The notes under the pieces are model-generated. The model made no database searches. It worked only from the letters and a program-made list of their open reading frames with translations, and was not told where the DNA came from. Shown piece after piece: positions 16,498-24,819 of a stretch of 64,000 nt of DNA (position 1 is the stretch's first letter; each line of letters opens with the position of its first letter). Source of the DNA: Mucilaginibacter dorajii (GTDB lineage: Bacteria; Bacteroidota; Bacteroidia; Sphingobacteriales; Sphingobacteriaceae); assembly GCF_024808255.1 (NCBI RefSeq), contig NZ_JANTYS010000011.1, positions 152,025 to 216,024 on the forward strand. Reading direction: 5' to 3'. A program made the translations under genes and the position numbers.

Positions 16498-18189
16498 CTA
16501 CCAGAACCTGATATAAATCGCTGATAAAAACAACAGGATCACCCCTATCAATACTACAGATGATGCTTTTAATTTAAACATCCCTTTATCAACCTCGATA
16601 GCTTTTGCACTAACAACCGGCCCAGCCAAACTAACGCCTATCATCACCAGGAAGGTGATCAGGAACGACCAGCTCAGGGAGATAAAAAACGGAATTTCCA
16701 TTTGGCCCTGCGCGTTGGTAAATGCACTGTATAGGATGGTTTCGGGACCGAAAACTTTAACTGCAAACTGGTTGAAAAATACCGAGGATGCAAAGCCGGT
16801 CAGGATGCCGATGATAGCGGCTTCGCCGGTGGTGCGTTTCCAAAACATCCCCAACAGGAAGGTTGCCAACACACCCGGACTAACAAAGGCCGAATATTTT
16901 TGAACAAAGGTATAACCACCCTCCCCGCTAATGCCCAGCATATCGTTCCAGGTAAAGGCAACGGCTATGATCAGGCTACAGGCAATAGCAATACGACCGG
17001 TCCAAACCATATTACGCTCGCTGGCATTTTTGTTCATGTAGTTTTTATAAACATCAAGCGTAAAAATGGTTGAGATACTATTTACCTTACCGGCTATCGA
17101 GGCTACTATCGCCGCTGTTAAAACCGCTAACGACAGGCCTTTTAAACCCGAAGGTAAAAACGACAGAATAGCGGAGTAAGCACCGTCTTTTTTCCCATCT
17201 ACCAGCATTGGCAAATCGCCATGTTTGTACAGTACATAAGCTACAATACCTGGCAGCATAACAATAACGGGCATTAATATTTTTAATAAACTGGCAAACA
17301 GGATACCGGTACGCGCGGTGTGCAGGTTGGCCCCCAACGCTCTTTGAGTAATGTATTGGTTACAGCCCCAGTAATTAAGGTTGCTAATCCATTGACCGCC
17401 AGCATACATGGCAAAGCCGGGCAAAATGAGGTATTTGCTAATGGTTGCTATCGGGGCGTTATGAGATGGCTTTTTAAAGATGAGGTGAAAATGATCTGGC
17501 GAATCTTTCAGCAACAGCTTAAAACCCGTTATGGCGTTTTGCCCAAATCCAAACTTATCGCTCACAATAGTTAAAGAAAGATAGGTAATGGCAAGGCCAC
17601 CTATGATCAAAACAGCCACCTGCACCACGTCGGTGTAACCAACCACCTGCATGCCACCTAAGGCTATGATCACACCAAATATTGCCAGCCCGATCATTAC
17701 CTCATGGAAATATCCCCCACCTAATAAACCGTTAATTGCCAAAGCACCTAAATACAGGATAGCAGTAAGGTTGATGAACACATATAAAAACAACCAAAAG
17801 ATTGACATGGTTAAGGCTACACCATTATTATACCTATTTTTAAGGAATTGAGGCATGGTGTAAATCTTATTTTTGATATACACCGGCATAAAAAACACAG
17901 CTACAATAATCAACGCGGCTGCCCCTACCCATTCGTAAATAGCTACAGCTATGCCGGCAAAAAAGCCATCGCCACTCATGCCAATAAATTGCTCGGCAGA
18001 TATATTTGACGCGATGATGGATGCACCGATGGCCCACCAGGTTAATGAACCTTCGGCCAGGAAAAAGCTGTGCGAACTGGAGTTGGTTTCATTTCTTTTA
18101 CGGCGATAAACCATGTAACCGTAAACGGCTACCAATAAGAAATAAACAAAAAATACGATTAAATCGCCTACGGAAATGTGATTCAGCAT
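16498..18189 (-). CDS. Sodium:solute symporter (SSS family), probable inositol/sugar uptake
   Basis: 563 residues with about 14 predicted membrane helices, fitting the SGLT branch of the SSS family. The SGLT-like segment WWAIGASIIASNISAEQFIG follows the FFLAEGSLT stretch near residues 45-70, and GGMQVVGYTDVVQVAVLI marks the core. It imports a solute with sodium across the inner membrane. Lying downstream of myo-inositol oxygenase on the same strand and near a LacI regulator, myo-inositol or a related sugar is the likely substrate; that part is inference. A 392-bp gap with palindromes separates it from the oxygenase, so it may have its own promoter (TAGATTTG at 18234-18241). Confidence 0.87.
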   Translation of the reverse strand: MLNHISVGDLIVFFVYFLLVAVYGYMVYRRKRNETNSSSHSFFLAEGSLTWWAIGASIIASNISAEQFIGMSGDGFFAGIAVAIYEWVGAAALIIVAVFFMPVYIKNKIYTMPQFLKNRYNNGVALTMSIFWLFLYVFINLTAILYLGALAINGLLGGGYFHEVMIGLAIFGVIIALGGMQVVGYTDVVQVAVLIIGGLAITYLSLTIVSDKFGFGQNAITGFKLLLKDSPDHFHLIFKKPSHNAPIATISKYLILPGFAMYAGGQWISNLNYWGCNQYITQRALGANLHTARTGILFASLLKILMPVIVMLPGIVAYVLYKHGDLPMLVDGKKDGAYSAILSFLPSGLKGLSLAVLTAAIVASIAGKVNSISTIFTLDVYKNYMNKNASERNMVWTGRIAIACSLIIAVAFTWNDMLGISGEGGYTFVQKYSAFVSPGVLATFLLGMFWKRTTGEAAIIGILTGFASSVFFNQFAVKVFGPETILYSAFTNAQGQMEIPFFISLSWSFLITFLVMIGVSLAGPVVSAKAIEVDKGMFKLKASSVVLIGVILLFLSAIYIRFW

Positions 18190-18233
18190 GATTGTTTTTT
18201 GTAACGGGAATAGGTTATACCCGGTTCAGGTTT

Positions 18234-18241
18234 CAAATCTA
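18234..18241 (-). promoter_or_regulatory. Candidate -7 box for the symporter gene
   Basis: TAGATTTG on the minus strand, 45 bases before the ATG at 18189. A TTTG lies at 18266-18269, 24 bases further up, slightly more than the usual spacing. Confidence 0.45.
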
Positions 18242-18386
18242 TAAAATAAATTGAATTGGCAGCTGCAAAAGCATTGCTTTAAATGTCAATATAACATTAC
18301 AATAAGAAGGTTGATTGATGTTTAAAGAAGCATCACAATATCTCATGTCATTGCTTCCATCCTGCTCATGACGTTTTTACAAAACG

Positions 18387-18477
18387 TTTGTCATCCTGAA
18401 CGCAGTGAAGGATCTTCTTCGCCTTGAAAGTTTGCGATGAGCAGGGCGAAGAAGATCCTTCGTTCCTGGATGACAAA
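18387..18477. repeat. TCATCCTGAACGxAGTGAAGGATC inverted repeat
   Basis: Left arm 18387-18423 (begins TTTGTCATCCTGAACGCAGT) and right arm 18445-18477 form an interrupted hairpin: 17 inner and 10 outer base pairs around a small mismatch bubble. It is a different sequence family from the 8446-8527 palindrome but the same design. It lies between the symporter and the oxygenase genes, with no transposase. Confidence 0.85.
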
Positions 18478-18494
18478 TCTTTTTTTGTAGATTC

Positions 18495-18527
18495 AGACTT
18501 ACGAAGTTTTTAAAACTTCGTAAGTCT
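18495..18527. terminator. 16-bp perfect palindrome, probable terminator of the inositol oxygenase gene
   Basis: AGACTTACGAAGTTTT at 18495-18510 and its exact complement at 18512-18527, one base apart. In the minus-strand RNA the stem lies 55 bases after the oxygenase stop. The centre TTTTTAAAA makes a tight loop. It may also be a mobile palindrome of the same class as its neighbour at 18387-18477. Confidence 0.5.
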
Positions 18528-18581
18528 TTCGCCGCTTAGTCGCAGTTGTATTCCATTAACCTACTCACTATTAAGCTCTTA

Positions 18582-19463
18582 CTAAAACTTTAACGTTGAT
18601 GGCAGGTATTTTGCCACCAGGTCTTCGTAATACGGGCGTAGTTCTGTCCAGTTTGGTGGCACCGGGCTTTTGCTGTATAAATCGTATGGATTAAACTGGT
18701 TAACGGCCTTAAACAACTGATGGTCATGCGGAGTCATCAAATGGCTGTAGGCGTTTTCACGGTGTTGTGGGTAAAATGAGTGATAACGAAGCATGTATAG
18801 GGCCTGCTCTGGCAGGTAGGGCTTCATCATATGATAAATGTATTCATCATGCCCCCAGGTCATGTGCACATTATCTAAACCGCAATTGGGTTCGTAAATG
18901 CCATATTTAGTGTTGTAGCGGGGATCGTAATAATCCTTGTTATCTTTAAAATATTGTGAGAAAATAATCTTATCAGAAAAAGCGCAACCTACGGGGTAGC
19001 TATCTCCTACCACAGCCCACTGTGGTTCGCCAAATAAACAAAGTACCTTACCCAAATCATGAAACAAACCGGTAAGCACCATCCAATCCGGTCTGCCATC
19101 ACCACGGATAGCTTCAGATGTTTGCAGTAGGTGTTGTAACTGATCGAGATCGGTATCCGGATCAGAATCATCTACCAGCTGATTTAAAAAATCAAATGCA
19201 TCCCAAACCGACATTTCCTTTTTGTCAAAAGTTAAATACTGCGCCTTTTTCTGGATTACAAAATCATAGGTTTGGTTAATGTGTTGCAGGCGATAAAACT
19301 CCCTTACGGTATCTTTTAAATTGTTTTCATAATCGCGATAAGCCTCAGTATCGCGGCCCGCGGCAATAGAATCAGCATCGGGATAACGATCTAACAGATC
19401 ATCTTCCCAGTCGTCAAGTGAATTTAAAGGTCCCTGGTTGTTTGTGTTGCTCAACTCGCTCAT
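18582..19463 (-). CDS. myo-Inositol oxygenase
   Basis: 293 residues, matching the usual 285-290. The enzyme opens myo-inositol with O2 at a mixed-valent di-iron centre to give D-glucuronate. All six iron ligands known from the mammalian enzyme can be placed: His111 (QLQHLLQTSEAI), His135-Asp136 (TGLFHDLGKV), His205 (TWGHDEY), His228 (RYHSFYP) and Asp261 (FNPYDLY). The substrate-side GEPQWAVVGDSYPVGC segment is also intact. Cytosolic. It is divergent from a LacI regulator and followed by an SSS transporter, so uptake, cleavage and regulation are encoded together. The enzymes that use glucuronate are not in the window. Confidence 0.96.
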   Translation of the reverse strand: MSELSNTNNQGPLNSLDDWEDDLLDRYPDADSIAAGRDTEAYRDYENNLKDTVREFYRLQHINQTYDFVIQKKAQYLTFDKKEMSVWDAFDFLNQLVDDSDPDTDLDQLQHLLQTSEAIRGDGRPDWMVLTGLFHDLGKVLCLFGEPQWAVVGDSYPVGCAFSDKIIFSQYFKDNKDYYDPRYNTKYGIYEPNCGLDNVHMTWGHDEYIYHMMKPYLPEQALYMLRYHSFYPQHRENAYSHLMTPHDHQLFKAVNQFNPYDLYSKSPVPPNWTELRPYYEDLVAKYLPSTLKF

Positions 19464-19529
19464 AACATGAAATTTTAGGCGGATATGTAATTGGTAAACA
19501 ATCCTTTGTTAATGTGTTATCCAAATTTC

Positions 19530-19560
19530 TTTATTAAAACCATCACATTTATTAAAACCA
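19530..19560. repeat. 13-bp direct repeats upstream of the inositol oxygenase
   Basis: TTTATTAAAACCA occurs at 19530-19542 and 19548-19560, an 18-bp period, in the divergent region between the oxygenase and lacI. Two ordered copies are more than AT-richness easily explains; they could be a regulator or RNA-polymerase contact site. Confidence 0.4.
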
Positions 19561-19574
19561 CGGTATTTATTTGC

Positions 19575-19586
19575 TTAAACGTTTAA
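19575..19586. promoter_or_regulatory. LacI-family operator candidate
   Basis: TTAAACGTTTAA, a perfect 12-bp palindrome with a central CpG, the hallmark of LacI/PurR-type operators. It lies in the 169-bp divergent region between the oxygenase (start 19463) and lacI (start 19633), so one site could control both. No other copy was noticed near the symporter gene. Confidence 0.7.
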
Positions 19587-19632
19587 CTAAAACAGGTACT
19601 TTTTATTAACCAAATCATTTAAATTAGCACCC

Positions 19633-20661
19633 ATGGCTAATGAACCTCAAAGCGACAAAATAAACATGAAGGCCTTAGCCAAGGCGCTTAATGTATCCAT
19701 CGCAACCGTATCCAAGGCGCTAAGGGATAGCCACGATATTGGGCCCGAAACTAAACTGAGGGTAATTGAGGCCGCAAAGAAATTAAATTATGTGCCCAAT
19801 GCCTACGCCAGCAGTTTGCGTAAAAAGGCCAGTAATACTATCGCTATTATAATCCCTGAAATTGCCGATAGCTTTTTTAGCCAGGCTATAAATGGCATTG
19901 AAAGTATTGTGGCTGTCAAAAAATACCATACGCTTATTTACCTTACGCATGACAGCTATGAGCGGGAAGCCTATATGTTTGGCGAGTTGGCGAGCGGCCG
20001 GGTTGATGGCGTGATCATGTCTGTAGCCAGTAATACAGAAGATACCAGCCATATTAAAGCTTTACAGCAAACTGGTATACCAATTGTATTTTTCGATAGG
20101 GTGTTTGACGATGTGCGATCAATAAAAATAACAACTGATGATTTTAACAGTGCCTATATAGCCACCAATCATTTGCTGGATGCGGGCTGTAAAAATATCT
20201 CGCTTATTACCATCAAAGGCTATCCATCTATTTTATCTGCCCGGGAACAGGGATATCATAAAGCATTATCAACAAGAGGAATCAACCACAAAGAATCCAG
20301 CGTGGTTACCTGCTCAAATAAATACAACAACGAAAATGTTGATGTAATTGCAGCGCATTTGATTACAGTAAAACCCGATGGTATTATAGCCACGGTAGAG
20401 CATTTGGCAACATCCACTTACCTGGCTTGTGGCGAATTAAAACTTAATATCCCAAAGGATATTAAAGTAGTTTGCTTTACTAACCAAATTACCGCCCCTA
20501 TCCTTAACCCACCGCTTACTACTATTTTGCAACCGGCTTACGATATGGGCAAACAAGCAGCACAATTGTTGTTTGATCATTTAGCCGGGCGAACAGATAA
20601 CGTTAACAAAGAATTTGTTTTGCCGTCGAAACTGATTGTAAGGGAGTCGACGGCATTTTAA
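19633..20661 (+). CDS. LacI-family transcriptional regulator
   Basis: 342 residues. N-terminal helix-turn-helix with hinge: NMKALAKALNVSIATVSKAL, then RVIEAAKKLNYVPNAYASSL. The rest is a periplasmic-binding-protein-like sensor domain: SNTIAIIIPEIADSFFSQAI, RVDGVIMSV, PIVFFDRVFD, and a C-terminal block NPPLTTILQPAYDMGKQAA. Divergent from the myo-inositol oxygenase, so it probably senses inositol or a breakdown product; the ligand is inferred. Ends 6 bases from the convergent GNAT gene, leaving no room for a terminator. Confidence 0.93.
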   Translation: MANEPQSDKINMKALAKALNVSIATVSKALRDSHDIGPETKLRVIEAAKKLNYVPNAYASSLRKKASNTIAIIIPEIADSFFSQAINGIESIVAVKKYHTLIYLTHDSYEREAYMFGELASGRVDGVIMSVASNTEDTSHIKALQQTGIPIVFFDRVFDDVRSIKITTDDFNSAYIATNHLLDAGCKNISLITIKGYPSILSAREQGYHKALSTRGINHKESSVVTCSNKYNNENVDVIAAHLITVKPDGIIATVEHLATSTYLACGELKLNIPKDIKVVCFTNQITAPILNPPLTTILQPAYDMGKQAAQLLFDHLAGRTDNVNKEFVLPSKLIVRESTAF

Positions 20662-20667
20662 TTTCTT

Positions 20668-21246
20668 TTATCTATTCCTGATATCCCAGGCCACCACATT
20701 CCAATCCTCTAACCCATCGTTATGGGTGCTAACAACCTCGAAGCCCATTTTTTGATGGATAGCTAAAGATTTAGTGTTTCTAACCGCTATTTCGGTAACA
20801 CACAATTCATAGGCAGAGCCCACCAGGCCGGCACTGGCATTGTATAATTTGCTTAGCAAGCCCAAGCCACGAAAATCCTTATCAACGCAAACCTGTCCAC
20901 CTACAAAAAACTGGTAATCGGTTAAAACCCTGCCCTTATATTCCGCTTTATGAAACTCCCTGAACATAGGTTCAAGGCTGGGCAATTCTGTTTCCATAGC
21001 AGCTGTCATAGCCAGGTTATAGCCAATTACTTTGCCCTGGTGTAGTGCTATTACCTGGGGAATCTGTGTGGCCATTGTCTGCAGCAAGTCAAGCGTATGC
21101 TCTGCAAATACAAAGCCCTGCTGTTCCTGCTGATGGCTGCTTAATGATTTATATAGATTTTGATTCTGAAGCGCGATGATCTGCTCAAAATGTTCTGTAG
21201 TAGATGCTGCCTCAAAAGTTATTGCCGATAGTATATCCGTATTCAT
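20668..21246 (-). CDS. GNAT-family N-acetyltransferase
   Basis: 192 residues. The acetyl-CoA binding motif A appears as VCVDKDFRGLGLLSKLYNAS (R-x-x-G-x-G type, with RGLG-L), after a beta strand VIGYNLAM. Motif B: NTKSLAIHQKMGFEVVSTH. The substrate cannot be predicted. Convergent with lacI, 6 bases apart, and preceded by the Crp/Fnr gene with a 63-bp gap. Cytosolic. Confidence 0.88.
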   Translation of the reverse strand: MNTDILSAITFEAASTTEHFEQIIALQNQNLYKSLSSHQQEQQGFVFAEHTLDLLQTMATQIPQVIALHQGKVIGYNLAMTAAMETELPSLEPMFREFHKAEYKGRVLTDYQFFVGGQVCVDKDFRGLGLLSKLYNASAGLVGSAYELCVTEIAVRNTKSLAIHQKMGFEVVSTHNDGLEDWNVVAWDIRNR

Positions 21247-21309
21247 AGTGTGGCAAATGTCTTTATTTTGGTGGGAATTTGAGGGAAGTTGCTAAAATAA
21301 TTCAACCAA

Positions 21310-21900
21310 TCAGCGAATATTTTTGCGGATACGGCTGAGAGATTGCGGCGTAATACCCAAATAAGAGGCGATATCATTTAACGGTACCCGTAGCGCTACA
21401 TCGGCCTGTTTTTCCATAAACAATTTATACCGCGCGGTTGAATCCTGCCCCAGGTAATTATTCCTGATCTGTATTTTTTCGAGCAGCGCTTTGTGGGTAA
21501 TATCATCTATCAATTCCTTCAAATAAGGCAGCTGCTCATAAAGGGCAAACAATTTTGCATGGCTTGTAACCAGCACCGTTACTTTACAGGCAGCCTGTAT
21601 ACTTTCGTGCGCGGGCACCTGGTTTGTAAAACTATTTAAAATAGTACAAAAATAATTTTCCTTTAAAAAGTAGTGCGTAACCTCGTTACCCTTTTCGTTA
21701 CGTACCATAATGCGCAACACGCCATCTGTTATAAAAAACAGCTGCCTGCAAACCTGCCCACCCTTAAACAGGTAGTCGCCTTCGTCAAATCTTTTCTGTT
21801 CAAACGCCGCAGTTATCAATTCATGGTCGGCTGCCGGGATGTGCCTGAAAGTTTGCAGAAATGAAATAAGCTGATGGGGCATAATGCAAATTTGCATCAT
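21310..21900 (-). CDS. Crp/Fnr-family transcriptional regulator
   Basis: 196 residues. Cyclic-nucleotide-binding-type beta barrel at about 30-110 (FDEGDYLFKGGQVCRQLFFI, then DGVLRIMVRN and a HYFLKENYFCTIL stretch) and a C-terminal winged helix (NDIASYLGITPQSLSRIRK). The Fnr cysteine cluster is absent. This short form is widespread in Bacteroidota, where individual proteins control varied processes; ligand unknown. Met7 (21882) is an alternative start that fits typical homologues beginning near PHQLISFL. The small membrane-protein gene at 21926-22144 lies just upstream on the same strand. Confidence 0.9.
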   Translation of the reverse strand: MMQICIMPHQLISFLQTFRHIPAADHELITAAFEQKRFDEGDYLFKGGQVCRQLFFITDGVLRIMVRNEKGNEVTHYFLKENYFCTILNSFTNQVPAHESIQAACKVTVLVTSHAKLFALYEQLPYLKELIDDITHKALLEKIQIRNNYLGQDSTARYKLFMEKQADVALRVPLNDIASYLGITPQSLSRIRKNIR

Positions 21901-21925
21901 TTATATTGATCGGCAAATACCTATA

Positions 21926-22144
21926 TCAACGCTTTTGATCGCCTTCAGCGTCTATTTCTTCCAGCCAGCCATTTTCGTTAACAGCATACTTCGAAAATTC
22001 TTTTGGGGGTTTGACAGCCTGGGCGCTGTTAATTTTCTTCTTCGACGGTCCACGTAATGGAATTATCAATACGCACAGGAATATTAAGATCATCAATACA
22101 ATCATCATACAATTGTTTTTTAAAAACAACCCGGCAGGTTGCAA
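21926..22144 (-). CDS. Small single-pass membrane protein, hypothetical
   Basis: 72 residues, not recognised. One hydrophobic segment (MMIVLMILIFLCVLIIPL) followed by a basic PSKKK stretch and an acidic, soluble tail (NENGWLEEIDAEGD). A start at Met13 (about 22108) would place the hydrophobic helix at the very N-terminus, which looks more natural. It lies 25 bases upstream of the Crp/Fnr gene. Coding is supported only by the plausible composition and the absence of any other reading of this stretch. Confidence 0.5.
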   Translation of the reverse strand: MQPAGLFLKNNCMMIVLMILIFLCVLIIPLRGPSKKKINSAQAVKPPKEFSKYAVNENGWLEEIDAEGDQKR

Positions 22145-22280
22145 CTAATTGACTATTAAACATAATGATTGGTAGAGACATTGAATACCAGGCAACGGGG
22201 CGATTAATCCCGCTGATACTGGTTATCCCGTAGCCTAAAATAAAAATAATCCTGCAAAAGCGATAAGAAAAGATGTGACT

Positions 22281-24062
22281 TTATTTTTCCTTCTCGCTCA
22301 TGGCTGTTATAGCCTGTAAAAACCAGGCCGCGTGCGGCAGCCATTGTTCTGTCCAGCGCCATTCGTTGCCGTTATCTTCGGTCCGGTAATCTATGCCGCT
22401 GCCGTCGGCATGATCTTTGGCACCGGTGATGCCGTTGGAGATCCCTCCCTTGCCAGAGCCGTGCCCAAAATTGGAACTCATGTAAGGCACGTTGTTTTTA
22501 CCAAATTGGTACATAAAACACACGGAATATGGGTTACAGCCCAGTATCCATGATAGCTGGTGTGAAGCATATGCCGATAGATCTTTATTGACACCCCAGC
22601 CGCCTTTTGCCGGGTAAACCAACCTGCCGCCAACAATGGCCGCTGTAGCTAACGACCCTAAGCGGGCATTTTCACCCTGCCACCACCAGCCGGTTTCGTT
22701 TTCATGGGGAATAAAAAAGCCGTTCTGTATCTTATCGTCCAAACGAAATGTTTGCCGGGCGTAGCCAAATGGGTTATTTACCTCGGCAGTTACCCGCAGA
22801 TTGTAATCTAATGCTTTTTTGATGGTGCTTAACGCGGCTGTTCTATCGGCCTGGCTTTTCTCCTTGCCCAAATACCTGCTTAAAGCAACAACCGGCATGC
22901 CCGCATCTGATGCATGCCAATACGGGCGGCCGCTATCATTAGCATAAAAATAGCCTTCCGGGCTTATCCGTTTTTCAATATTTTGGGCACGTATGCGGGC
23001 CTGCTGCTGGTAATAAGCACTATCGGTAGCTATCCAAAGTTCGGTTGCGGCCATCAGCGCGCAGTAATCGTCAATAACATTTTCCTTACCGTCATCATCA
23101 TATTCGGTATTATGTACCACTAAATGGGCGTAAGCGCGCTCGGCGGCAGCCAGGTATTCGGCCGATTTAAAATCACCATCTTTTTTAAGTCGCGATGCAC
23201 GTGCAAGGGCTGCCATGGCCATACCAGCACCTTCCCGAAAAGCACATTGATATTCATTGGTGGTAACACTGTTTGCTTTTAAGCCCACTACCCTACGCGC
23301 TTTAGGATCTTTATTAAAATAACTAAACACAATCATGTAAAAATACCCCTCTTTGGATAAAGCCCGCATCATGTAATCTGCACCGTACAAGGCCTCGTCA
23401 ACGGTTTTATCATACATATCCAGCTTATTTAATGTGCCTGGAATATTTTGTATGGCATTGATCATTGACCAGGTAACTAATGGAATTTGCTGAGGCGACA
23501 TATAATTGGCATAAGCCAGGTGCGAAAAGTATTTGCTTACATCGCCCGATGCATCGCACCAGCCGCCATGTAAGTCTACCGTTTTATCGCTGCCGAATAA
23601 TTGCATTTGTTTATCAGCGGCAAGCTCAATTGGTGTATTGGCGCGCTGATGGTTGTAATAACCAATAATTGATGGAAGAGTCTTTATTGCTAATGCGTTT
23701 TCGCTGATGGTAAACGGATCTGACAGGTATTTTTTCCCTTTAACATTGACGCTGATTTGATAAGTACCCGATTTTACCACGGCCGAAAAATCAGCCTGGT
23801 AAAAGAAAACGCCTTTAACCCATTGCTCAATTTGTTGTGGCCCTTTGAGCGTTCCGGTAAAGCTTACTTTCCCGGCCGAATCAATGAGCGTAAATTTTGT
23901 AACAGGGTTAAGTTTTTCATCGTTACGGATCACAGCCATTTTTGCGCCGCGACTATCAAAAGCCACCTGGTTAACATAAATGACTGGCGCGGCATTACAA
24001 ATACAGGCATATAACATGAACAGGCTAACAAGAACTATTTTTAACTGACGGGCTACACTCAT
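22281..24062 (-). CDS. Glycoside hydrolase family 9 (cellulase-type) with N-terminal Ig-like domain
   Basis: 593 residues. Signal peptide 1-24, then an Ig-like CelD N-terminal domain (about 25-120, PVIYVNQVAFDSRGAKMAVI) and a GH9 (alpha/alpha)6 catalytic domain to the end. The base/acid region reads GGWCDASGD (Asp170, Asp174), one residue longer than the classical DAGD. The C-terminal active-site block includes LGCNPYSVCFMYQFG and NEWRWTEQW. It acts on beta-1,4-glucans or related substrates outside the cytoplasm; the exact substrate is not clear. It lies with a GH20 gene in the same region but is not in an operon with it. No SusC/SusD pair is nearby. Confidence 0.9.
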   Translation of the reverse strand: MSVARQLKIVLVSLFMLYACICNAAPVIYVNQVAFDSRGAKMAVIRNDEKLNPVTKFTLIDSAGKVSFTGTLKGPQQIEQWVKGVFFYQADFSAVVKSGTYQISVNVKGKKYLSDPFTISENALAIKTLPSIIGYYNHQRANTPIELAADKQMQLFGSDKTVDLHGGWCDASGDVSKYFSHLAYANYMSPQQIPLVTWSMINAIQNIPGTLNKLDMYDKTVDEALYGADYMMRALSKEGYFYMIVFSYFNKDPKARRVVGLKANSVTTNEYQCAFREGAGMAMAALARASRLKKDGDFKSAEYLAAAERAYAHLVVHNTEYDDDGKENVIDDYCALMAATELWIATDSAYYQQQARIRAQNIEKRISPEGYFYANDSGRPYWHASDAGMPVVALSRYLGKEKSQADRTAALSTIKKALDYNLRVTAEVNNPFGYARQTFRLDDKIQNGFFIPHENETGWWWQGENARLGSLATAAIVGGRLVYPAKGGWGVNKDLSAYASHQLSWILGCNPYSVCFMYQFGKNNVPYMSSNFGHGSGKGGISNGITGAKDHADGSGIDYRTEDNGNEWRWTEQWLPHAAWFLQAITAMSEKEK

Positions 24063-24269
24063 AGGAAATTTTTGTTGTAGTACTTAACAAACGCAAATTA
24101 CCATTATTAAACAGCAGCTTTTGCAGTACAGGTTATAAATATCTATGTGCGTAAACCCTATATTAACACTACAGCATTGAGGCAATAGATCTTTAATGAT
24201 TGAATAACAATAAATTACGCCCCTGATATTAATAAAAATTTAAATTGCCCCGGTACACTTTTATTTAGG

Positions 24270-24277
24270 TAGCTTTG
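24270..24277 (+). promoter_or_regulatory. -7 box TAGCTTTG, possible small-RNA promoter
   Basis: A perfect TAnnTTTG match on the plus strand, with TTG at 24245-24247 near the -33 position (22 bases apart). It would start RNA near 24284, about 175 bases ahead of the next gene. Supports the possible RNA at 24284-24441. Confidence 0.55.
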
Positions 24278-24283
24278 AACTAT

Positions 24284-24441
24284 CATGTGGTAATATTATT
24301 CCGGGGAGTTTTATCCTCTGCTGCCATGATGATAAAACAGCAAATCGCAATTTATTGATAATAAGGGCAGGTAAGTAAAACCTGTTCTTGAAGATAGTTT
24401 GAAGCCCCTGTAAACGAATACCTACAGGGGTTTTATTTTTT
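24284..24441 (+). ncRNA. Possible small RNA or attenuated leader, about 158 nt
   Basis: Bounded by a promoter box at 24270-24277 and an intrinsic terminator at 24405-24441, with no open frame of note. Ordered hairpins can be drawn: GTTTTATC/GATAAAAC (24308-24315 with 24331-24338), TTATT/AATAA (24352-24364), CAGGT/ACCTG (24368-24384) and the terminator stem. It is either an independent small RNA or a regulated 5' leader of the small gene that starts at 24460, 19 bases after the T-run. I could not match it to a known RNA family; 6S, SRP and tmRNA signatures are not visible. Confidence 0.4.
24405..24441 (+). terminator. Intrinsic terminator upstream of the 24460 gene
   Basis: CCCCTGTA at 24405-24412 pairs with TACAGGGG at 24423-24430, 10-base loop, followed by a T-rich run (TTTTATTTTTTT). 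No plus-strand gene lies upstream within 3.7 kb, so it must end a short untranslated transcript. Confidence 0.75.
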
Positions 24442-24459
24442 TATATAGATAAGTATATC

Positions 24460-24801
24460 ATGGAAGAAAGAAAGTATTTAACTACCTGGAGAAGGTACAT
24501 GCCCGTTATCCGTTTGCATTTGAAGAAAAGCCTGAACGAAGATCAGCAGTTTAAACTGAACATTACTGATTTTGAATCAGCCGGTGATCGTGGTAAATCT
24601 GGTTATACCTTCAATATCAATATGGAAAATGGTAAGGTTACCAATAATATCAGTGGTTCGGCGGTCGCGCGCGATCTGTTTGAAGCCATTAAAGGAGATG
24701 ATGCTGTTAAAGCGATGTTGTTGGATAAAAACGTTAAAATAAGCGTGGGCAAATCTTTTGTACTTAGCATTAAAACCACCCACCTTTCTACCTATAGATA
24801 G
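24460..24801 (+). CDS. Hypothetical small basic protein
   Basis: 113 residues, not recognised. Composition and spacing look like a real, compact protein: an alternating strand region (YTFNINMENGKVTNNISG) and a helix (ARDLFEAIKGDDAVKAMLL). No signal peptide or membrane segment. A second start at Met14 (24499) is possible. The gene stands alone: possible small RNA with terminator before it, strong bidirectional terminator after it. I considered DUF3276/PUR proteins but the sequence does not match what I know of them. Function unknown. Confidence 0.72.
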   Translation: MEERKYLTTWRRYMPVIRLHLKKSLNEDQQFKLNITDFESAGDRGKSGYTFNINMENGKVTNNISGSAVARDLFEAIKGDDAVKAMLLDKNVKISVGKSFVLSIKTTHLSTYR

Positions 24802-24819
24802 TACAAACCGAGCGTTGAT

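Noticed and set aside
24460..24801. Assignment as DUF3276/PUR nucleic-acid-binding protein
   Set aside because: Length is similar but the typical PUR repeat pattern is not visible, so the product is left as unknown.
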